Shown: piece by piece, positions 37,844 through 46,650 of the stretch
Numbering within the stretch: the first letter of the stretch is position 1
Layout of the letters: every line of letters begins with the position of its first letter
DNA from: Curtobacterium sp. SGAir0471
GTDB lineage: Bacteria; Actinomycetota; Actinomycetes; Actinomycetales; Microbacteriaceae
DNA length: 64,000 nucleotides
Direction: 5' to 3'
Assembly: GCF_005490985.1 (NCBI RefSeq)
Contig: NZ_CP027869.1
Coordinates: 1,798,001 to 1,862,000, forward strand
Notes under the pieces: generated by a model
What the model saw: the letters and a program-made list of their open reading frames with translations, nothing else
What the model was told of the DNA's origin: nothing
The model's database searches: none
Position numbers and translations under genes: made by a program

Positions 37844-38602
37844 GTGACGTACTCCGCAACAGCGCTCGACACGCCCGCACCCGCCGCCACGGCGGTGCAG
37901 GACCTCAGCGGTCGCCCCTGGTGGCACGCCCTCGGCGTGTTCGACCTCGAGACGACCGGCGTCGACGTCGAGACCGCCCGCATCGTCACCGCCCACGTCG
38001 GCCTGATCGACATGACCGGTCGCTCCATCGTCGAGGGCGCCTGGGTGGCCGACCCGGGCATAGCCATCCCCGAGGGCGCGGCGGCCGTGCACGGCTACAC
38101 CACCGAGCGCGCGCAGGCCGAGGGGCGTCCCGCCGGCGAGGTCGTCGCCGAGATCGTCGCCGCGGTCGAGGCCGTCTTCGCCCGCGGCATCCCGCTCGTG
38201 ATCTACAACGCACCGTACGACCTGACGGTGCTCGATCGCGAGGCCCGTCGGCACGGCATCGCCTCCCCCGTGATCGGCAACGTCGTCGACCCGCTGGTGA
38301 TCGACAAGGCGCTCGACACCTACCGGAAGGGCAAGCGCACGCTCGAGGCGGCGTCGGAGCTGTACGGCGTCACGCTGTCGGACGCGCACGACGCCGGCGC
38401 GGACGCCATCGCTGCCGGGCGTGTCGCGCAGGCGATCGCGGCGAAGTACCCGGAGGAGCTCGGAGTCTCAGCCGAGGAACTCCACCGCAAGCAGGTCGGT
38501 TGGTGCGCCGAGCAGGCGACCTCGTTCCAGGACTACATGCGGAAGAAGCGCGACCCGTCCTTCACCGCCGACGGACGCTGGCCGCACCGCAACGGTTCGT
38601 AG
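37844..38602 (+). CDS. DEDDh 3'-5' exonuclease (DnaQ/epsilon-like)
   Basis: 252 residues. Exonuclease motifs are VFDLETTGVD (Asp34, Glu36), VIYNAPYDLTVLD (Asp) and SDAHDAGADAIAAGR (His and Asp), in the correct order for the DEDDh family. Stand-alone DnaQ-like proteins of this type are common in actinobacteria as a proofreading subunit or repair/RNA nuclease. GTG 37844 lies six nt after TAGCCT (37832-37837), so leaderless. Confidence 0.87.
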   Translation: MTYSATALDTPAPAATAVQDLSGRPWWHALGVFDLETTGVDVETARIVTAHVGLIDMTGRSIVEGAWVADPGIAIPEGAAAVHGYTTERAQAEGRPAGEVVAEIVAAVEAVFARGIPLVIYNAPYDLTVLDREARRHGIASPVIGNVVDPLVIDKALDTYRKGKRTLEAASELYGVTLSDAHDAGADAIAAGRVAQAIAAKYPEELGVSAEELHRKQVGWCAEQATSFQDYMRKKRDPSFTADGRWPHRNGS

Positions 38603-39325
38603 CGCCTGAACGCTTCCCTTCGTAGCGCTCGCACGCTTCCCGCCGAGCTCCGCCGCGTGCTTCGCGCCGAGCGCGCTGCCCGCGGCCGCCGTCGCCCGTC
38701 GCCGTCGCGTCGCCCGTCGCCGCTGCCCGTCGCCGTCGCCCGTCGCCATCACGTCGCCGTCGCCGTCGCCGTCGCCCGTCGCCCGAGTCGAACCAGGTCG
38801 GCGCGCCGGTTCGACGTCGGAATCGTGGTTCGACGCGCGCGGTCCCGTCCTTTCGCGGCGGTCGCGCGCCGGCGCCGGCGCTGCGGCGCGGTCCGCGCGC
38901 ACAGCCGAACGCACGTCGAGCCGCGTCATTGCGCGGCACGACGTGTTCGGTCTGGCTCGCGGGCACCACGCACCACGGGCGGAACCGCGCGCTGCACGGA
39001 CGGAGGCGACCAGCCGGCACACGGTACCGCGTCCACTGGCGAGTGCAGTGGCGGACGCAGGATGAGCCTCCAGGCCGTTGTGCGCGCCGGGACGATCGCG
39101 GTCGGCACAACCGAACGCACCTCGAACCGCATCATCGCGTGGCGACACGTGCTCCGCGCACCCGCCGCCGCTGCGTCGCCCGCCTGCTGCTCCGACGTCG
39201 AACCAGGTTCCCGACATCGAACCACGCCGTGGCGCTGGTTCGATGTCGGAAACGGGGTTCGAACGCCGCCACGCCCCGCGACGCGCCACGCCTCGCGACG
39301 CCGCGGCCGCGCCGCGCAACGCAGA
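38603..39325. other. gene-free repetitive region
   Basis: About 720 bp with no convincing gene on either strand. 38680-38780 is a run of CGTCGCC-type triplet repeats. A 48-bp direct repeat (about 80% match) is at 38902-38950 and 39107-39155, core CCGAACGCACSTCGARCCGC. A perfect 14-bp inverted repeat CCGACATCGAACCA is at 39211-39224 and 39236-39249, with related half-sites at 39191-39205, 38785-38794, 38808-38821 and 38826-38834. Long open frames here are Arg-rich shadows. Confidence 0.7.
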
Positions 39326-39357
39326 ACGGGCGGCCCTCCCGCAGGAGGACCGCCCGT
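39326..39357. terminator. terminator downstream of rpmE2
   Basis: 14-bp stem (ACGGGCGGCCCTCC / GGAGGACCGCCCGT, one G-T pair) with loop CGCA, 18 nt after the rpmE2 stop on the minus strand. Confidence 0.7.
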
Positions 39358-39375
39358 CCGAGCGCGAACGCGGAC

Positions 39376-39624
39376 TTACTTGCTGAAGCCCTTGAAGCGC
39401 TGGTTGAACTTCTCGACGCGACCGGCCGAGTCGAGGATGCGCTGCTTGCCCGTGTAGAACGGGTGCGACGCGGACGAGATCTCGACGTCGATGACCGGGT
39501 AGGTCGCACCGTCGAGCTCGATGGTCTTGTCGCTGGTCGCGGTCGAACGCGTCAGGAACGTCTCACCGGAGGCCAGGTCGCGGAAGACGATGGCGTTGTA
39601 CTCGGGGTGGGTGTCGGTCTTCAT
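39376..39624 (-). CDS. rpmE2: 50S ribosomal protein L31, type B
   Basis: 82 residues, starting [20 protein letters not shown]. It lacks the CxxC zinc pairs, so it is the zinc-independent type B form. It ends [22 protein letters not shown] lies just before the ATG. A -10 TAACGT is at 39729-39734. Type B paralogues are often repressed by Zur under zinc-replete conditions, but I see no AT-rich Zur palindrome here, so this may be the only, constitutive L31. Confidence 0.96.
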   Translation of the reverse strand: MKTDTHPEYNAIVFRDLASGETFLTRSTATSDKTIELDGATYPVIDVEISSASHPFYTGKQRILDSAGRVEKFNQRFKGFSK

Positions 39625-39760
39625 GGAGATTCCTCGGTTGGAGATGGTGGGAGATGCGCGGACGGCCGGTTCGAGCGGACTCGATCGGGACCCCCGCGCG
39701 GGAAGTCTGCGGCGTGCGCCAGCCGTCCACGTTACCAGACGACGGGCCGGATCGGGAGCG

Positions 39761-40543
39761 TCAGGCTGCGCGTGCCGTGTACCGACCGGCGTCCTTCGAC
39801 ACCGTCAGCTCGACGCCGAAGGCCTGGGAGAGCGTCGGGGCGGTGAGGACCTCGTCGATCGGACCGGCGGCCTGCACGGTGCCGTCAGCGAGCACCAGGG
39901 CGTGCGTGAAGCCCTCGGGGATCTCCTCGACGTGGTGGGTGACGATCACGATGGCCGGCGAGTCGCTGCTCTGGGCGTAGCCGCCGAGCGTGCGCACCAG
40001 GCTCTCGCGCGCACCGAGGTCGAGCGAGGCGGCCGGCTCGTCGAGGAACAGCACCTCGGGGTCGGTCATGACGGCACGGGCGATCTGCACGCGCTTCTGC
40101 TCGCCGTCGCTCAGCTCGCCGAAGGTGCGGTCGGTGAAGTCCCCGAGGCCCCACTCGTCGAGCACGCGCTGGGCACGGCGGACGTCGAGCTCCTCGTACT
40201 CCTCGTTCCAGCGCCCGGTCACCGAGTAGGCGGCGGTCAGCACGACGTCGACGACCTTCTCGGTCACCGGGATCCGGCGGGCGAGGGCGGTCGACGCGAA
40301 GCCGATGCGCGGGCGCAGCTCGAACAGGTCCGCACCGCCGAGCTCGGTCCCGAGCACCTCGACGCTGCCCGAGGTCGGGAACGTCTGGGCACCCGCCACC
40401 TGCAGCAGCGTGGTCTTGCCCGCGCCGTTGGCACCGAGCACCACCCAGCGTTCGTCGTCCTGCACCTCCCACGAGATCCCGTCGAGGATGGTGGCCCCGT
40501 TGCGGACCACGGAGACGTCTGACAAGCGCACGACCGAGGGCAT
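39761..40543 (-). CDS. ABC transporter ATP-binding protein
   Basis: 260 residues. Walker [17 protein letters not shown], signature [16 protein letters not shown], Walker [14 protein letters not shown] and H-loop VIVTHHVEE. No permease or binding protein is adjacent, so its partner is unknown; the pattern resembles molybdate-like ModF/orphan ATPases. The glgM stop codon (TAG, 40553-40555) lies inside the -10 TAGGCT, which sits six nt before the ATG at 40543, suggesting independent leaderless expression. Confidence 0.88.
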   Translation of the reverse strand: MPSVVRLSDVSVVRNGATILDGISWEVQDDERWVVLGANGAGKTTLLQVAGAQTFPTSGSVEVLGTELGGADLFELRPRIGFASTALARRIPVTEKVVDVVLTAAYSVTGRWNEEYEELDVRRAQRVLDEWGLGDFTDRTFGELSDGEQKRVQIARAVMTDPEVLFLDEPAASLDLGARESLVRTLGGYAQSSDSPAIVIVTHHVEEIPEGFTHALVLADGTVQAAGPIDEVLTAPTLSQAFGVELTVSKDAGRYTARAA

Positions 40544-40552
40544 GGCTCCAGC

Positions 40553-41752
40553 CTACGGCTTCCGGGCGAGCACCTCGTCGTAGACCTGCCGTGTGCGGTG
40601 CGCGATCGCGTCCCAGGTGAACTCGCTCTCGACGCGCAGGCGTCCGGCGCGTCCCATGAGCTTCGCGAGCCCCTCGTCGGCCAGGACCTCGTCGAGCGTG
40701 GCGGCGAGGTCTGCGACGAAGCGGTCCGGGTCGTTCGGCGTTCCCGTGCCGTCCTGCGCCTGGTCGATCGGGACGATGCGCCCGGTCAGGCCGTCGGCGA
40801 CGACCTCCGGGATGCCGCCCGTGCGCGTCCCGACCACCGGGATCCCGCACGCCATCGCCTCGAGGTTCACGATGCCGAGCGGCTCGTAGATCGACGGGCA
40901 CACGAAGACGGTGCCCGAGGACAGGACGTTGACGACCTCCTGGTGGGAGAGCATGCGGTCGATCCACACGACGCCGTCGCGCTCCTCTCGGAGGGACTCG
41001 ACGAGCCCGGTGACCTCGGCCATGATCTCCGGGGTGTCCGGCGCGCCCGCGCACAGGACGATCTGCACGTCGGACGGCAGCGACGCGACCGCGCGGAGCA
41101 GGTACGGCAGGCCCTTCTGCCGGGTGATCCGGCCGACGAACACCACCGAGCGGCGCGACGGATCGATGCCGAGTGCGCGCACGGCGTCCTCGTCGACGGT
41201 CGGCTTCCACTCGTCGATGTCGATGCCGTTGTAGACGACGTGCACCTTCGCCGGGTCGATCGACGGGTACGAGCGCAGGATGTCGGCGCGCATGGCCTTG
41301 GAGACCGCGATCACGCCGTCGGCCTGCTCGAACGCCTCGCGCTCCATCCAGCTCGACAGGCGGTAGCCGCCACCGAGCTGCTCGGCCTTCCAGGGGCGCA
41401 GCGGCTCGAGGCTGTGCGCGGTGACCACGTGCGGGACGCCGTGGGTGAGCTGCGCGATGCGCCCGGCGGCGTTGGCGTACCAGGTGTGGGAGTGCACCAG
41501 GTCGGCGCCCTCGACGTCGGCGGCGATGCGGACGTCGGTGCCGAGCGCCTGCAGCGCGCCGTTCGCGTGCTCGAGGCCCTCGGGCGTGCGGTAGGCCCAC
41601 ACGCCCTCCTCGTCGCGGTACGCCCCGAAGGCACGCACGCGCACGTCCGTGTCCGTCCCCGACCGCAGCGCAGCCGTGAGCTCGGCCACGTGGACACCCG
41701 CTCCGCCGTAGACCTCCGGCGGATACTCCCTGGTCAGTAGATCGACTCGCAC
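40553..41752 (-). CDS. glgM: alpha-maltose-1-phosphate synthase (GT4; annotated glycogen synthase)
   Basis: 399 residues. GT4 fold of the actinobacterial glgA-like group (Rv1212c), shown in mycobacteria to make maltose-1-phosphate from ADP-glucose and glucose-1-phosphate. Motifs are [26 protein letters not shown] and E-x7-[22 protein letters not shown]. The start GTG at 41752 lies six nt after TACGTT (minus strand), so leaderless. It is divergent from glgC, whose product supplies ADP-glucose. Classical GT5 glycogen synthases look different, which favours GlgM over GlgA. Confidence 0.87.
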   Translation of the reverse strand: MRVDLLTREYPPEVYGGAGVHVAELTAALRSGTDTDVRVRAFGAYRDEEGVWAYRTPEGLEHANGALQALGTDVRIAADVEGADLVHSHTWYANAAGRIAQLTHGVPHVVTAHSLEPLRPWKAEQLGGGYRLSSWMEREAFEQADGVIAVSKAMRADILRSYPSIDPAKVHVVYNGIDIDEWKPTVDEDAVRALGIDPSRRSVVFVGRITRQKGLPYLLRAVASLPSDVQIVLCAGAPDTPEIMAEVTGLVESLREERDGVVWIDRMLSHQEVVNVLSSGTVFVCPSIYEPLGIVNLEAMACGIPVVGTRTGGIPEVVADGLTGRIVPIDQAQDGTGTPNDPDRFVADLAATLDEVLADEGLAKLMGRAGRLRVESEFTWDAIAHRTRQVYDEVLARKP

Positions 41753-41799
41753 GGACTCAACGTAACGGGTTCCCTGTCCGGACGCCTACTGTGAACCAC

Positions 41800-43041
41800 A
41801 TGGCACCAAAGAAGGTATTCGGCATCGTCCTCGCCGGCGGCGAGGGCAAGCGGCTCATGCCGCTGACCGCCGACCGCGCGAAGCCCGCAGTCCCGTTCGG
41901 CGGCAACTTCCGCCTCATCGACTTCGCGCTCTCCAACCTGGTCAACTCCGGGTTGCAGAAGATCGTCGTCCTGACCCAGTACAAGTCGCACAGCCTCGAC
42001 CGGCACGTGGCCGAGACCTGGCGCATGGAGGGACTCCTCGGGTCGTACGTCGCGTCGGTGCCGGCGCAGCAGCGACTCGGCAAGCGGTGGTTCGCCGGGT
42101 CCGCGGACGCGATCCTGCAGTCGCTCAACCTGCTCCGCGACGAGCGCCCGGACATCGTGGTGGTGGTCGGTGCCGACCACGTCTACCGCATGGACTTCCA
42201 CCAGATGATCGAGGCCCACATCGCCTCCGGCCGCAGTGCCACGGTCGCGGCGATCCGGCAGCCGATCGCGCTCGCCGACCAGTTCGGCGTCATCCAGGTG
42301 GACCAGGACGACCCGACCAAGATCGACGCGTTCCTCGAGAAGCCGAAGGACGCTGTCGGCCTGGCCGACTCGCCCGGCGAGATCCTCGCGTCGATGGGCA
42401 ACTACGTCTTCGACGCCGATGCCCTGGTGGACGCGGTGCTCCGTGACGGGCAGATCGAGACGAGCAACCACGACATGGGCGGCGACATCGTGCCGGACTT
42501 CGTGTCCCGCGGCGACGCCGGCGTGTACGACCTGCAGCGCAACGACGTCCCCGGCTCGAACGAACGCGACCGGTACTACTGGCGCGACGTGGGGACGATC
42601 GACTCGTTCTTCGACGCGCACATGGACCTCATCGCGCCGGTCCCGGTCTTCAACCTGTACAACCAGGACTGGCCGATCTTCAACCAGCAGACGAACCTGC
42701 CGCCGGCGAAGTTCGTGCGCGACGCGAACGGCAACACCGGCTCGACGGTCGACTCGATCGTGGCGCTCGGCTGCCTGCTCTCCGGCGCCCAGGTCGAGCG
42801 CAGCGTGATCGGCCCGTGGTGCGGGATCGACTCCGGCGCGAAGGTCCTCGACTCGATCGTGTTCGAACGTGCGTCCATCGGGGCCGGCTCCATCGTGAAC
42901 CGCGCGATCCTCGACAAGGACGTGGTCATCGCGCCGGGCGCGCAGGTGGGCGTCGACCGCGAGGCGGACGAGGCCCGCGGCTTCACCGTCACGGATTCCG
43001 GCATCACGGTCGTCGGCAAGGGCGTGCGCGTCGAGGCGTGA
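41800..43041 (+). CDS. glgC: glucose-1-phosphate adenylyltransferase
   Basis: 413 residues. Makes ADP-glucose for GlgM. Motifs are [51 protein letters not shown] and [11 protein letters not shown], ending in a left-handed beta-helix ([19 protein letters not shown]). ATG 41800 lies seven nt after TACTGT (41787-41792), so leaderless; an in-frame GTG at 41791 lies inside the promoter and is rejected. Confidence 0.95.
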   Translation: MAPKKVFGIVLAGGEGKRLMPLTADRAKPAVPFGGNFRLIDFALSNLVNSGLQKIVVLTQYKSHSLDRHVAETWRMEGLLGSYVASVPAQQRLGKRWFAGSADAILQSLNLLRDERPDIVVVVGADHVYRMDFHQMIEAHIASGRSATVAAIRQPIALADQFGVIQVDQDDPTKIDAFLEKPKDAVGLADSPGEILASMGNYVFDADALVDAVLRDGQIETSNHDMGGDIVPDFVSRGDAGVYDLQRNDVPGSNERDRYYWRDVGTIDSFFDAHMDLIAPVPVFNLYNQDWPIFNQQTNLPPAKFVRDANGNTGSTVDSIVALGCLLSGAQVERSVIGPWCGIDSGAKVLDSIVFERASIGAGSIVNRAILDKDVVIAPGAQVGVDREADEARGFTVTDSGITVVGKGVRVEA

Positions 43042-43061
43042 TGCGCTGACCACACCGGCCT

Positions 43062-43099
43062 GGAGGCGCGGCTGACGTCACAGACGTCGCCGCGCCTCC
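43062..43099. repeat. diverged family-1 palindrome between glgC and serB
   Basis: Arms GGAGGCGCGGC (43062-43072) and its perfect complement (43089-43099) flank a 16-bp loop containing TGACGTCA. It starts 20 nt after the glgC stop and lies just before the serB promoter. Confidence 0.7.
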
Positions 43100-43120
43100 T
43101 GCTGTCGGTACCGTTGGTCC

Positions 43121-43759
43121 GTGCCACGTTTCCTCGTCGTCCTCGATGCCGACTCCACGTTGCTCGAGGACGAGGTCATCGAACTGCTCGCCGACCACGC
43201 CGGGACCCGGCCACAGGTGCAGGCGGTGACGGAGCGCGCCATGCGCGGCGAGATCGACTTCGCCGAGAGCCTCCGGGAGCGGGTCGCGACCCTGGCGGGC
43301 CTCCCGGCCGACGTCTGCACCCGCGCACAGCAGGCGGTCCGCGTGACGCGGGGTGCCGAGGAGCTGGTCCGCGGCGTGCACGCCGCCGGGGGCACCGTCG
43401 GCGTCGTCTCCGGCGGCTTCCACGAGGTCCTCGACCCGTTCGCCGCCCGACTCGGCCTCGACCACTGCCGGGCGAACCGGCTCGAGGTGGTCGACGGCGT
43501 GCTCACCGGACGCGTGCTCGGCGACGTCGTCGACGCGCACGCGAAGGCGGCGACGCTCCGCGAGTGGGCGGAGGCCGACGGCGTGGACGCCGCGCACACC
43601 GTGGCGGTCGGCGACGGCGCGAACGACCTCGAGATGATGCGCGTCGCGGCCCTCAGCGTGGCGTTCGACGCGAAGCCCCGCGTGCGGGAGCAGGCGGACG
43701 TTGCGGTCGTGGACCGCGACCTGTCCGCCGTGCTCGCGACGCTCGGCCTGCGCGGCTGA
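43121..43759 (+). CDS. serB: phosphoserine phosphatase
   Basis: 212 residues, HAD fold, final step of serine biosynthesis. Motif DADSTLLEDEVIELLA differs from the canonical DFDST only by Ala. VVSGGFHEVLDPF, AHAKAATLREWAE and AVGDGANDLEMM are the remaining motifs and match SerB. It lacks the N-terminal ACT domain found in longer SerB. GTG 43121 lies six nt after TACCGT (43109-43114). Confidence 0.92.
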   Translation: MPRFLVVLDADSTLLEDEVIELLADHAGTRPQVQAVTERAMRGEIDFAESLRERVATLAGLPADVCTRAQQAVRVTRGAEELVRGVHAAGGTVGVVSGGFHEVLDPFAARLGLDHCRANRLEVVDGVLTGRVLGDVVDAHAKAATLREWAEADGVDAAHTVAVGDGANDLEMMRVAALSVAFDAKPRVREQADVAVVDRDLSAVLATLGLRG

Positions 43760-43788
43760 CGAACGTGGTCGGCCGACGGCGGACGAGA

Positions 43789-43860
43789 GCGACCTCACGC
43801 GGTGGACGACACCTCACGGCCGCGGGTCGGCGTGAGGTGTCGCTGCGCGCGTGAGGTCGC
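43789..43860. repeat. nested double inverted repeat between serB and fabG
   Basis: Outer arms GCGACCTCACGC at 43789-43800 and 43849-43860, inner arms CGACACCTCACG at 43807-43818 and 43831-43842, each perfect. The inner and outer units resemble each other. It lies in a convergent gap, so a two-way terminator is the simplest reading. Confidence 0.75.
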
Positions 43861-43874
43861 TAGAGTCCCTCGGG

Positions 43875-44588
43875 CTAGTGCCCCATCCCGAGGCCGCCGT
43901 CGACCGGGATCACCGCACCGGACACGTACCCGGCGCCGTCGCTCGCCAGGAACAGCGTGGCGTCGGCGACGTCGTCGACCGTGCCGTAGCGCGCGGCCGG
44001 GATCTGCTTCTTGAACTCGGCCTGCAGTTCCTCGGGCAGCGCCGCGGTCATGTCGGTCTGGATGAACCCGGGCGCGACCACGTTCGCGGTGATGCCCCGG
44101 GACCCGAGCTCTCGGGTGATCGAGCGGGCCATGCCGACGAGGGCGGCCTTCGAGGAGGCGTAGTTCACCTGGCCGACCTGGCCGTAGGCGCCGACGACGC
44201 TCGACATGAGCACGATGCGGCCGAACTTCGCCTTCATCATCCCCTTCGTCGCGCGCTTGACCACCCGGAAGGTGCCGGTCAGGTTCGTGTCGATCACGGT
44301 CGTGAAGTCCTCCTCCGACATGCGGAGCAGGAGCTGGTCGTTCGTGATGCCGGCGTTCGCGACGAGGACCTCGATCGGTCCGAGCTCGGCCTCGACCTGC
44401 GTGAAGGCGGCGTCGACCGAGGCGGAGTCGGTGATGTCGGCGGCGACGGTGAGCGCTCCCTCGGGGCCGCCATGACCGCTGCGGGAGGTCACGGCGACGC
44501 GGTGTCCCTCGGCGACGAACCGCGCGGCGAGGGCGTGGCCGATGCCGCGGTTGCCGCCGGTGACGAGGACGGTACGGGGGGTGGTCAT
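43875..44588 (-). CDS. fabG: 3-oxoacyl-ACP reductase-type short-chain dehydrogenase
   Basis: 237 residues. Cofactor motif VLVTGGNRGIGHALA, NAG in VLVANAGITNDQLLLRM, catalytic Ser/Tyr/Lys in LMSSVVG and VNYASSKAALVG, and ending GAVIPVDGGLGMGH. NADPH-type FabG of the fatty acid elongation cycle is the likeliest identity, although SDR substrates are hard to fix by sequence. ATG 44588 is preceded by GGAG. Confidence 0.88.
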   Translation of the reverse strand: MTTPRTVLVTGGNRGIGHALAARFVAEGHRVAVTSRSGHGGPEGALTVAADITDSASVDAAFTQVEAELGPIEVLVANAGITNDQLLLRMSEEDFTTVIDTNLTGTFRVVKRATKGMMKAKFGRIVLMSSVVGAYGQVGQVNYASSKAALVGMARSITRELGSRGITANVVAPGFIQTDMTAALPEELQAEFKKQIPAARYGTVDDVADATLFLASDGAGYVSGAVIPVDGGLGMGH

Positions 44589-44733
44589 GATCGCTCCGTT
44601 CGAGTGTGGTGACGCGGCGTGCGCCGGTCCGACAGCGGGGCCGTCGGCCGCTGGACACGCCCGGACGAGCGTACCGGAGCCGTTCCCCGCAGCTGTCCCC
44701 CGCGCGGCGGGTCAACTGTCGGTGGTCCGGGCT

Positions 44734-44739
44734 TAGGCT
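44734..44739 (+). promoter_or_regulatory. -10 (TAGGCT) of the DUF3099-surf1 operon
   Basis: TAGGCT with CTGTCGGTG nine nt upstream, one nt away from the PafBC promoter spacing (eight). This may be coincidental. TSS would be near 44746. Confidence 0.45.
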
Positions 44740-44766
44740 TGACTCTGGCGAATGGAAGAACACCGT

Positions 44767-45243
44767 ATGAAGTCGACGCAGCGCCGGTTCCACGCGACGC
44801 ACACCCACTCCGGGTCCACGCAGAGCATCACGTCCCTGCCTGACTCCCCCGAGCTGGACCGGGCGCACCGCCTGTCCAAGTACGTCTGGCAGATGGCCGT
44901 GCGCGTCGTGTGCTTCATCGGCGCGGTCCTCATCTGGACGACCTGGCACACCTGGCTCGCGGTCATCCCGATCGTGCTCGCCGCGGTGATCCCGTGGGTC
45001 GCGGTCATCCTCGCGAACGCCGGCAGCAACGCCGAGAGCGACATCGTCACACCGGCCGGTGCCCTCGAGCTGTACGACGCCGTCGACCCCCGACTCCGCG
45101 AGCAGCAGGAGGACGCCAGGGCCGAGGCCTACCGCGCCGAGCAGGAACGCCTCCGCGAGCAGGCCCAGCATGCGCAGGAAGAGTGGCAGCGCAACGGCGA
45201 CCGCTCCCGCGTCTGGTCCACGAAGTCCCGGACGCGTCGCTGA
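44767..45243 (+). CDS. DUF3099-like small membrane protein
   Basis: 158 residues from ATG 44767 (GGAAG nine nt upstream); an alternative ATG at 44752 would add five residues. N-terminus contains SITSLPDSPELDRAHRLSKY, the usual DUF3099 lead-in, followed by two adjacent membrane helices (VRVVCFIGAVLIWTTW and AVIPIVLAAVIPWVAVIL). The C-terminus is charged coiled-coil-like. Function unknown. It is first in a coupled operon with the 102-residue protein and surf1. Confidence 0.8.
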   Translation: MKSTQRRFHATHTHSGSTQSITSLPDSPELDRAHRLSKYVWQMAVRVVCFIGAVLIWTTWHTWLAVIPIVLAAVIPWVAVILANAGSNAESDIVTPAGALELYDAVDPRLREQQEDARAEAYRAEQERLREQAQHAQEEWQRNGDRSRVWSTKSRTRR

Positions 45244-45551
45244 TGGGCGCGACCTTCGACCTGTTCACGGAGCCCGGCTCCACCCCGGTCTGCTCCCGCG
45301 CGGGGTGCACGAACACCGCCGAGTGGCGGATCAACTGGCGGAACCCGCGCATCCACGCCGTCGACCGTGTGAAGATCTGGGCCGCGTGCGAGGAGCACTG
45401 CGACTTCCTCGCCGACTACCTTCGCTCCCGCTCGTTCCCGGTCCGCGTGACCGGGATGCACGAGGACGTCGACAGCCTCGACGACGTCCGTGCGCGTGAG
45501 GACGCCCCGAAGAACGACGTCGGGGTGCGCTCCACCGGCACCGGACGATGA
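45243..45551 (+). CDS. small Cys-containing conserved protein, possible zinc-binding
   Basis: 102 residues. Cysteine pattern C-x4-C (CSRAGC) and C-x3-C (CEEHC) with conserved-looking WRINWRNPRIH and LRSRSFPVRVTG suggests a small zinc-bound domain. The family is often annotated misleadingly as acetone carboxylase in Microbacteriaceae; there is no evidence of that activity. ATG 45243 overlaps the DUF3099 stop by one base (TGATG); the stop overlaps the surf1 start (ATGA). Confidence 0.75.
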   Translation: MGATFDLFTEPGSTPVCSRAGCTNTAEWRINWRNPRIHAVDRVKIWAACEEHCDFLADYLRSRSFPVRVTGMHEDVDSLDDVRAREDAPKNDVGVRSTGTGR

Positions 45552-46576
45552 CGGACCAGTTCGACCCCACCGCCCGCTACGGCCGGAAGCACGCCGCGAA
45601 GCTGCAGCGCGAAACCGGACACCGTCCGGCGCAGACCACCGCGAGCACGGCCGGCCCCGACGACGATGCTGCGTCCGGCAGCGCTCGCGCGGCGGCGGAC
45701 ACGACCCCCGCCGCGGACGGCCCCACCGTCGGCTGGGCCTTCGTCCGGAGCCGACGCTGGCTCGGGTACTTCGCCATCGCGGTGGTGTTCGCGATCATCT
45801 GCGCGCTGTTCGGCATGTGGCAGTGGGACCGCCGCAACGAGGCGGTCCGACAGAACGAGCAGATCGCGCAGAACTACGACCACACCCCGGTGCCGCTCGA
45901 CCAGGCGCTCCCCCGGGCCTCGTCGTGGGACGACGACCAGCAGTGGCTCCGCGTCGAGGTCACCGGCCGGTACGACGTCGACGACCAGCTCCTCGTCCGC
46001 AACCGCGTGCACAACGGGCAGCCCGGGTTCGAGGTCCTCACCCCGCTCGTGACCGCCGACGGTCGCGCGTTCGTCGTCGACCGGGGCTGGGTGCCGACCG
46101 GCAACCGGCAGGACGCGCCGGACAGTGTCCCCGCTCCCCCGAGCGGCGTGGTGACCGTGACGGCGCGCCTGCAGCAGAGCGAGCCGCGCATCCCGGGGCG
46201 CACCGATCCGTCGCACACCGACCAGGTGCAGTCCGTGACGCTCGCCGACGTCGCGGACAAGGTGGACACGCCGATCTGGACGGGTGCGTACGGCCAGCTC
46301 GCGTCCGAGTCGCCCGCGCCCGCCGAGTCCCGCCCCCTCGGCTGGGACCGGCCCTCCGCGGACACCGGCCTGCACCTCAGCTACTTCATCCAGTGGTTCC
46401 TCTTCGCCGCGGGCGGGTTCGGCTTCCTGGGCTACGTGATGGTGCAGGAGTACCGGAACCTCAACCAGGACGACCCCGAGGAGCGCGAGCGTGCCCTCGA
46501 GCGGCAGCGGCGGAAGGACGCCAAGCCGCGGTCCGACGACGAGGTCGAGGACGAACTGCTCAGCGCGCACCGCTGA
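45548..46576 (+). CDS. SURF1-family cytochrome oxidase assembly protein
   Basis: 342 residues. A long polar N-terminus (about 70 residues) precedes the first membrane helix (YFAIAVVFAIICALFGMWQWDR, in about 74-94), an extracytoplasmic domain with LLVRNRVHNGQPGFEVLTPL and DRGWVPTGNRQDAP, and a second helix (FIQWFLFAAGGFGFLGYV). This two-helix layout and GWVP-type motif are diagnostic of SURF1. It assists assembly of aa3-type cytochrome oxidase, and fits with ctaA and ctaB in this window. ATG overlaps the previous stop. Confidence 0.9.
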   Translation: MTDQFDPTARYGRKHAAKLQRETGHRPAQTTASTAGPDDDAASGSARAAADTTPAADGPTVGWAFVRSRRWLGYFAIAVVFAIICALFGMWQWDRRNEAVRQNEQIAQNYDHTPVPLDQALPRASSWDDDQQWLRVEVTGRYDVDDQLLVRNRVHNGQPGFEVLTPLVTADGRAFVVDRGWVPTGNRQDAPDSVPAPPSGVVTVTARLQQSEPRIPGRTDPSHTDQVQSVTLADVADKVDTPIWTGAYGQLASESPAPAESRPLGWDRPSADTGLHLSYFIQWFLFAAGGFGFLGYVMVQEYRNLNQDDPEERERALERQRRKDAKPRSDDEVEDELLSAHR

Positions 46577-46592
46577 CGGATTGCGACCCCGT

Positions 46593-46641
46593 GACGGACG
46601 GGAGGCGCGGTGCCCAGCCGGCACCGCGCCTCCCGTCCGTC
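46593..46641. repeat. family-1 palindrome (22-bp perfect arms)
   Basis: Arms 46593-46614 and 46620-46641 are identical in sequence to those at 11257-11304, loop CAGCC. Convergent gap between surf1 and the ABC-F gene. Confidence 0.9.
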
Positions 46642-46650
46642 TGCGGGTCG

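Noticed and set aside
38468..39457. Several Arg-rich open frames in the 38.6-39.3 kb gap
   Set aside because: Repetitive composition, no start signals, and frames on both strands follow the triplet repeat.
39625..39760. Zur operator for rpmE2
   Set aside because: No AT-rich TGAAAATNATTTTCA-like palindrome upstream; only a -10 is visible.
44715..44739. Second PafBC promoter upstream of DUF3099
   Set aside because: CTGTCGGTG is followed by nine rather than eight nt before TAGGCT, and the 8-mer is expected about twice by chance in both strands of this window.
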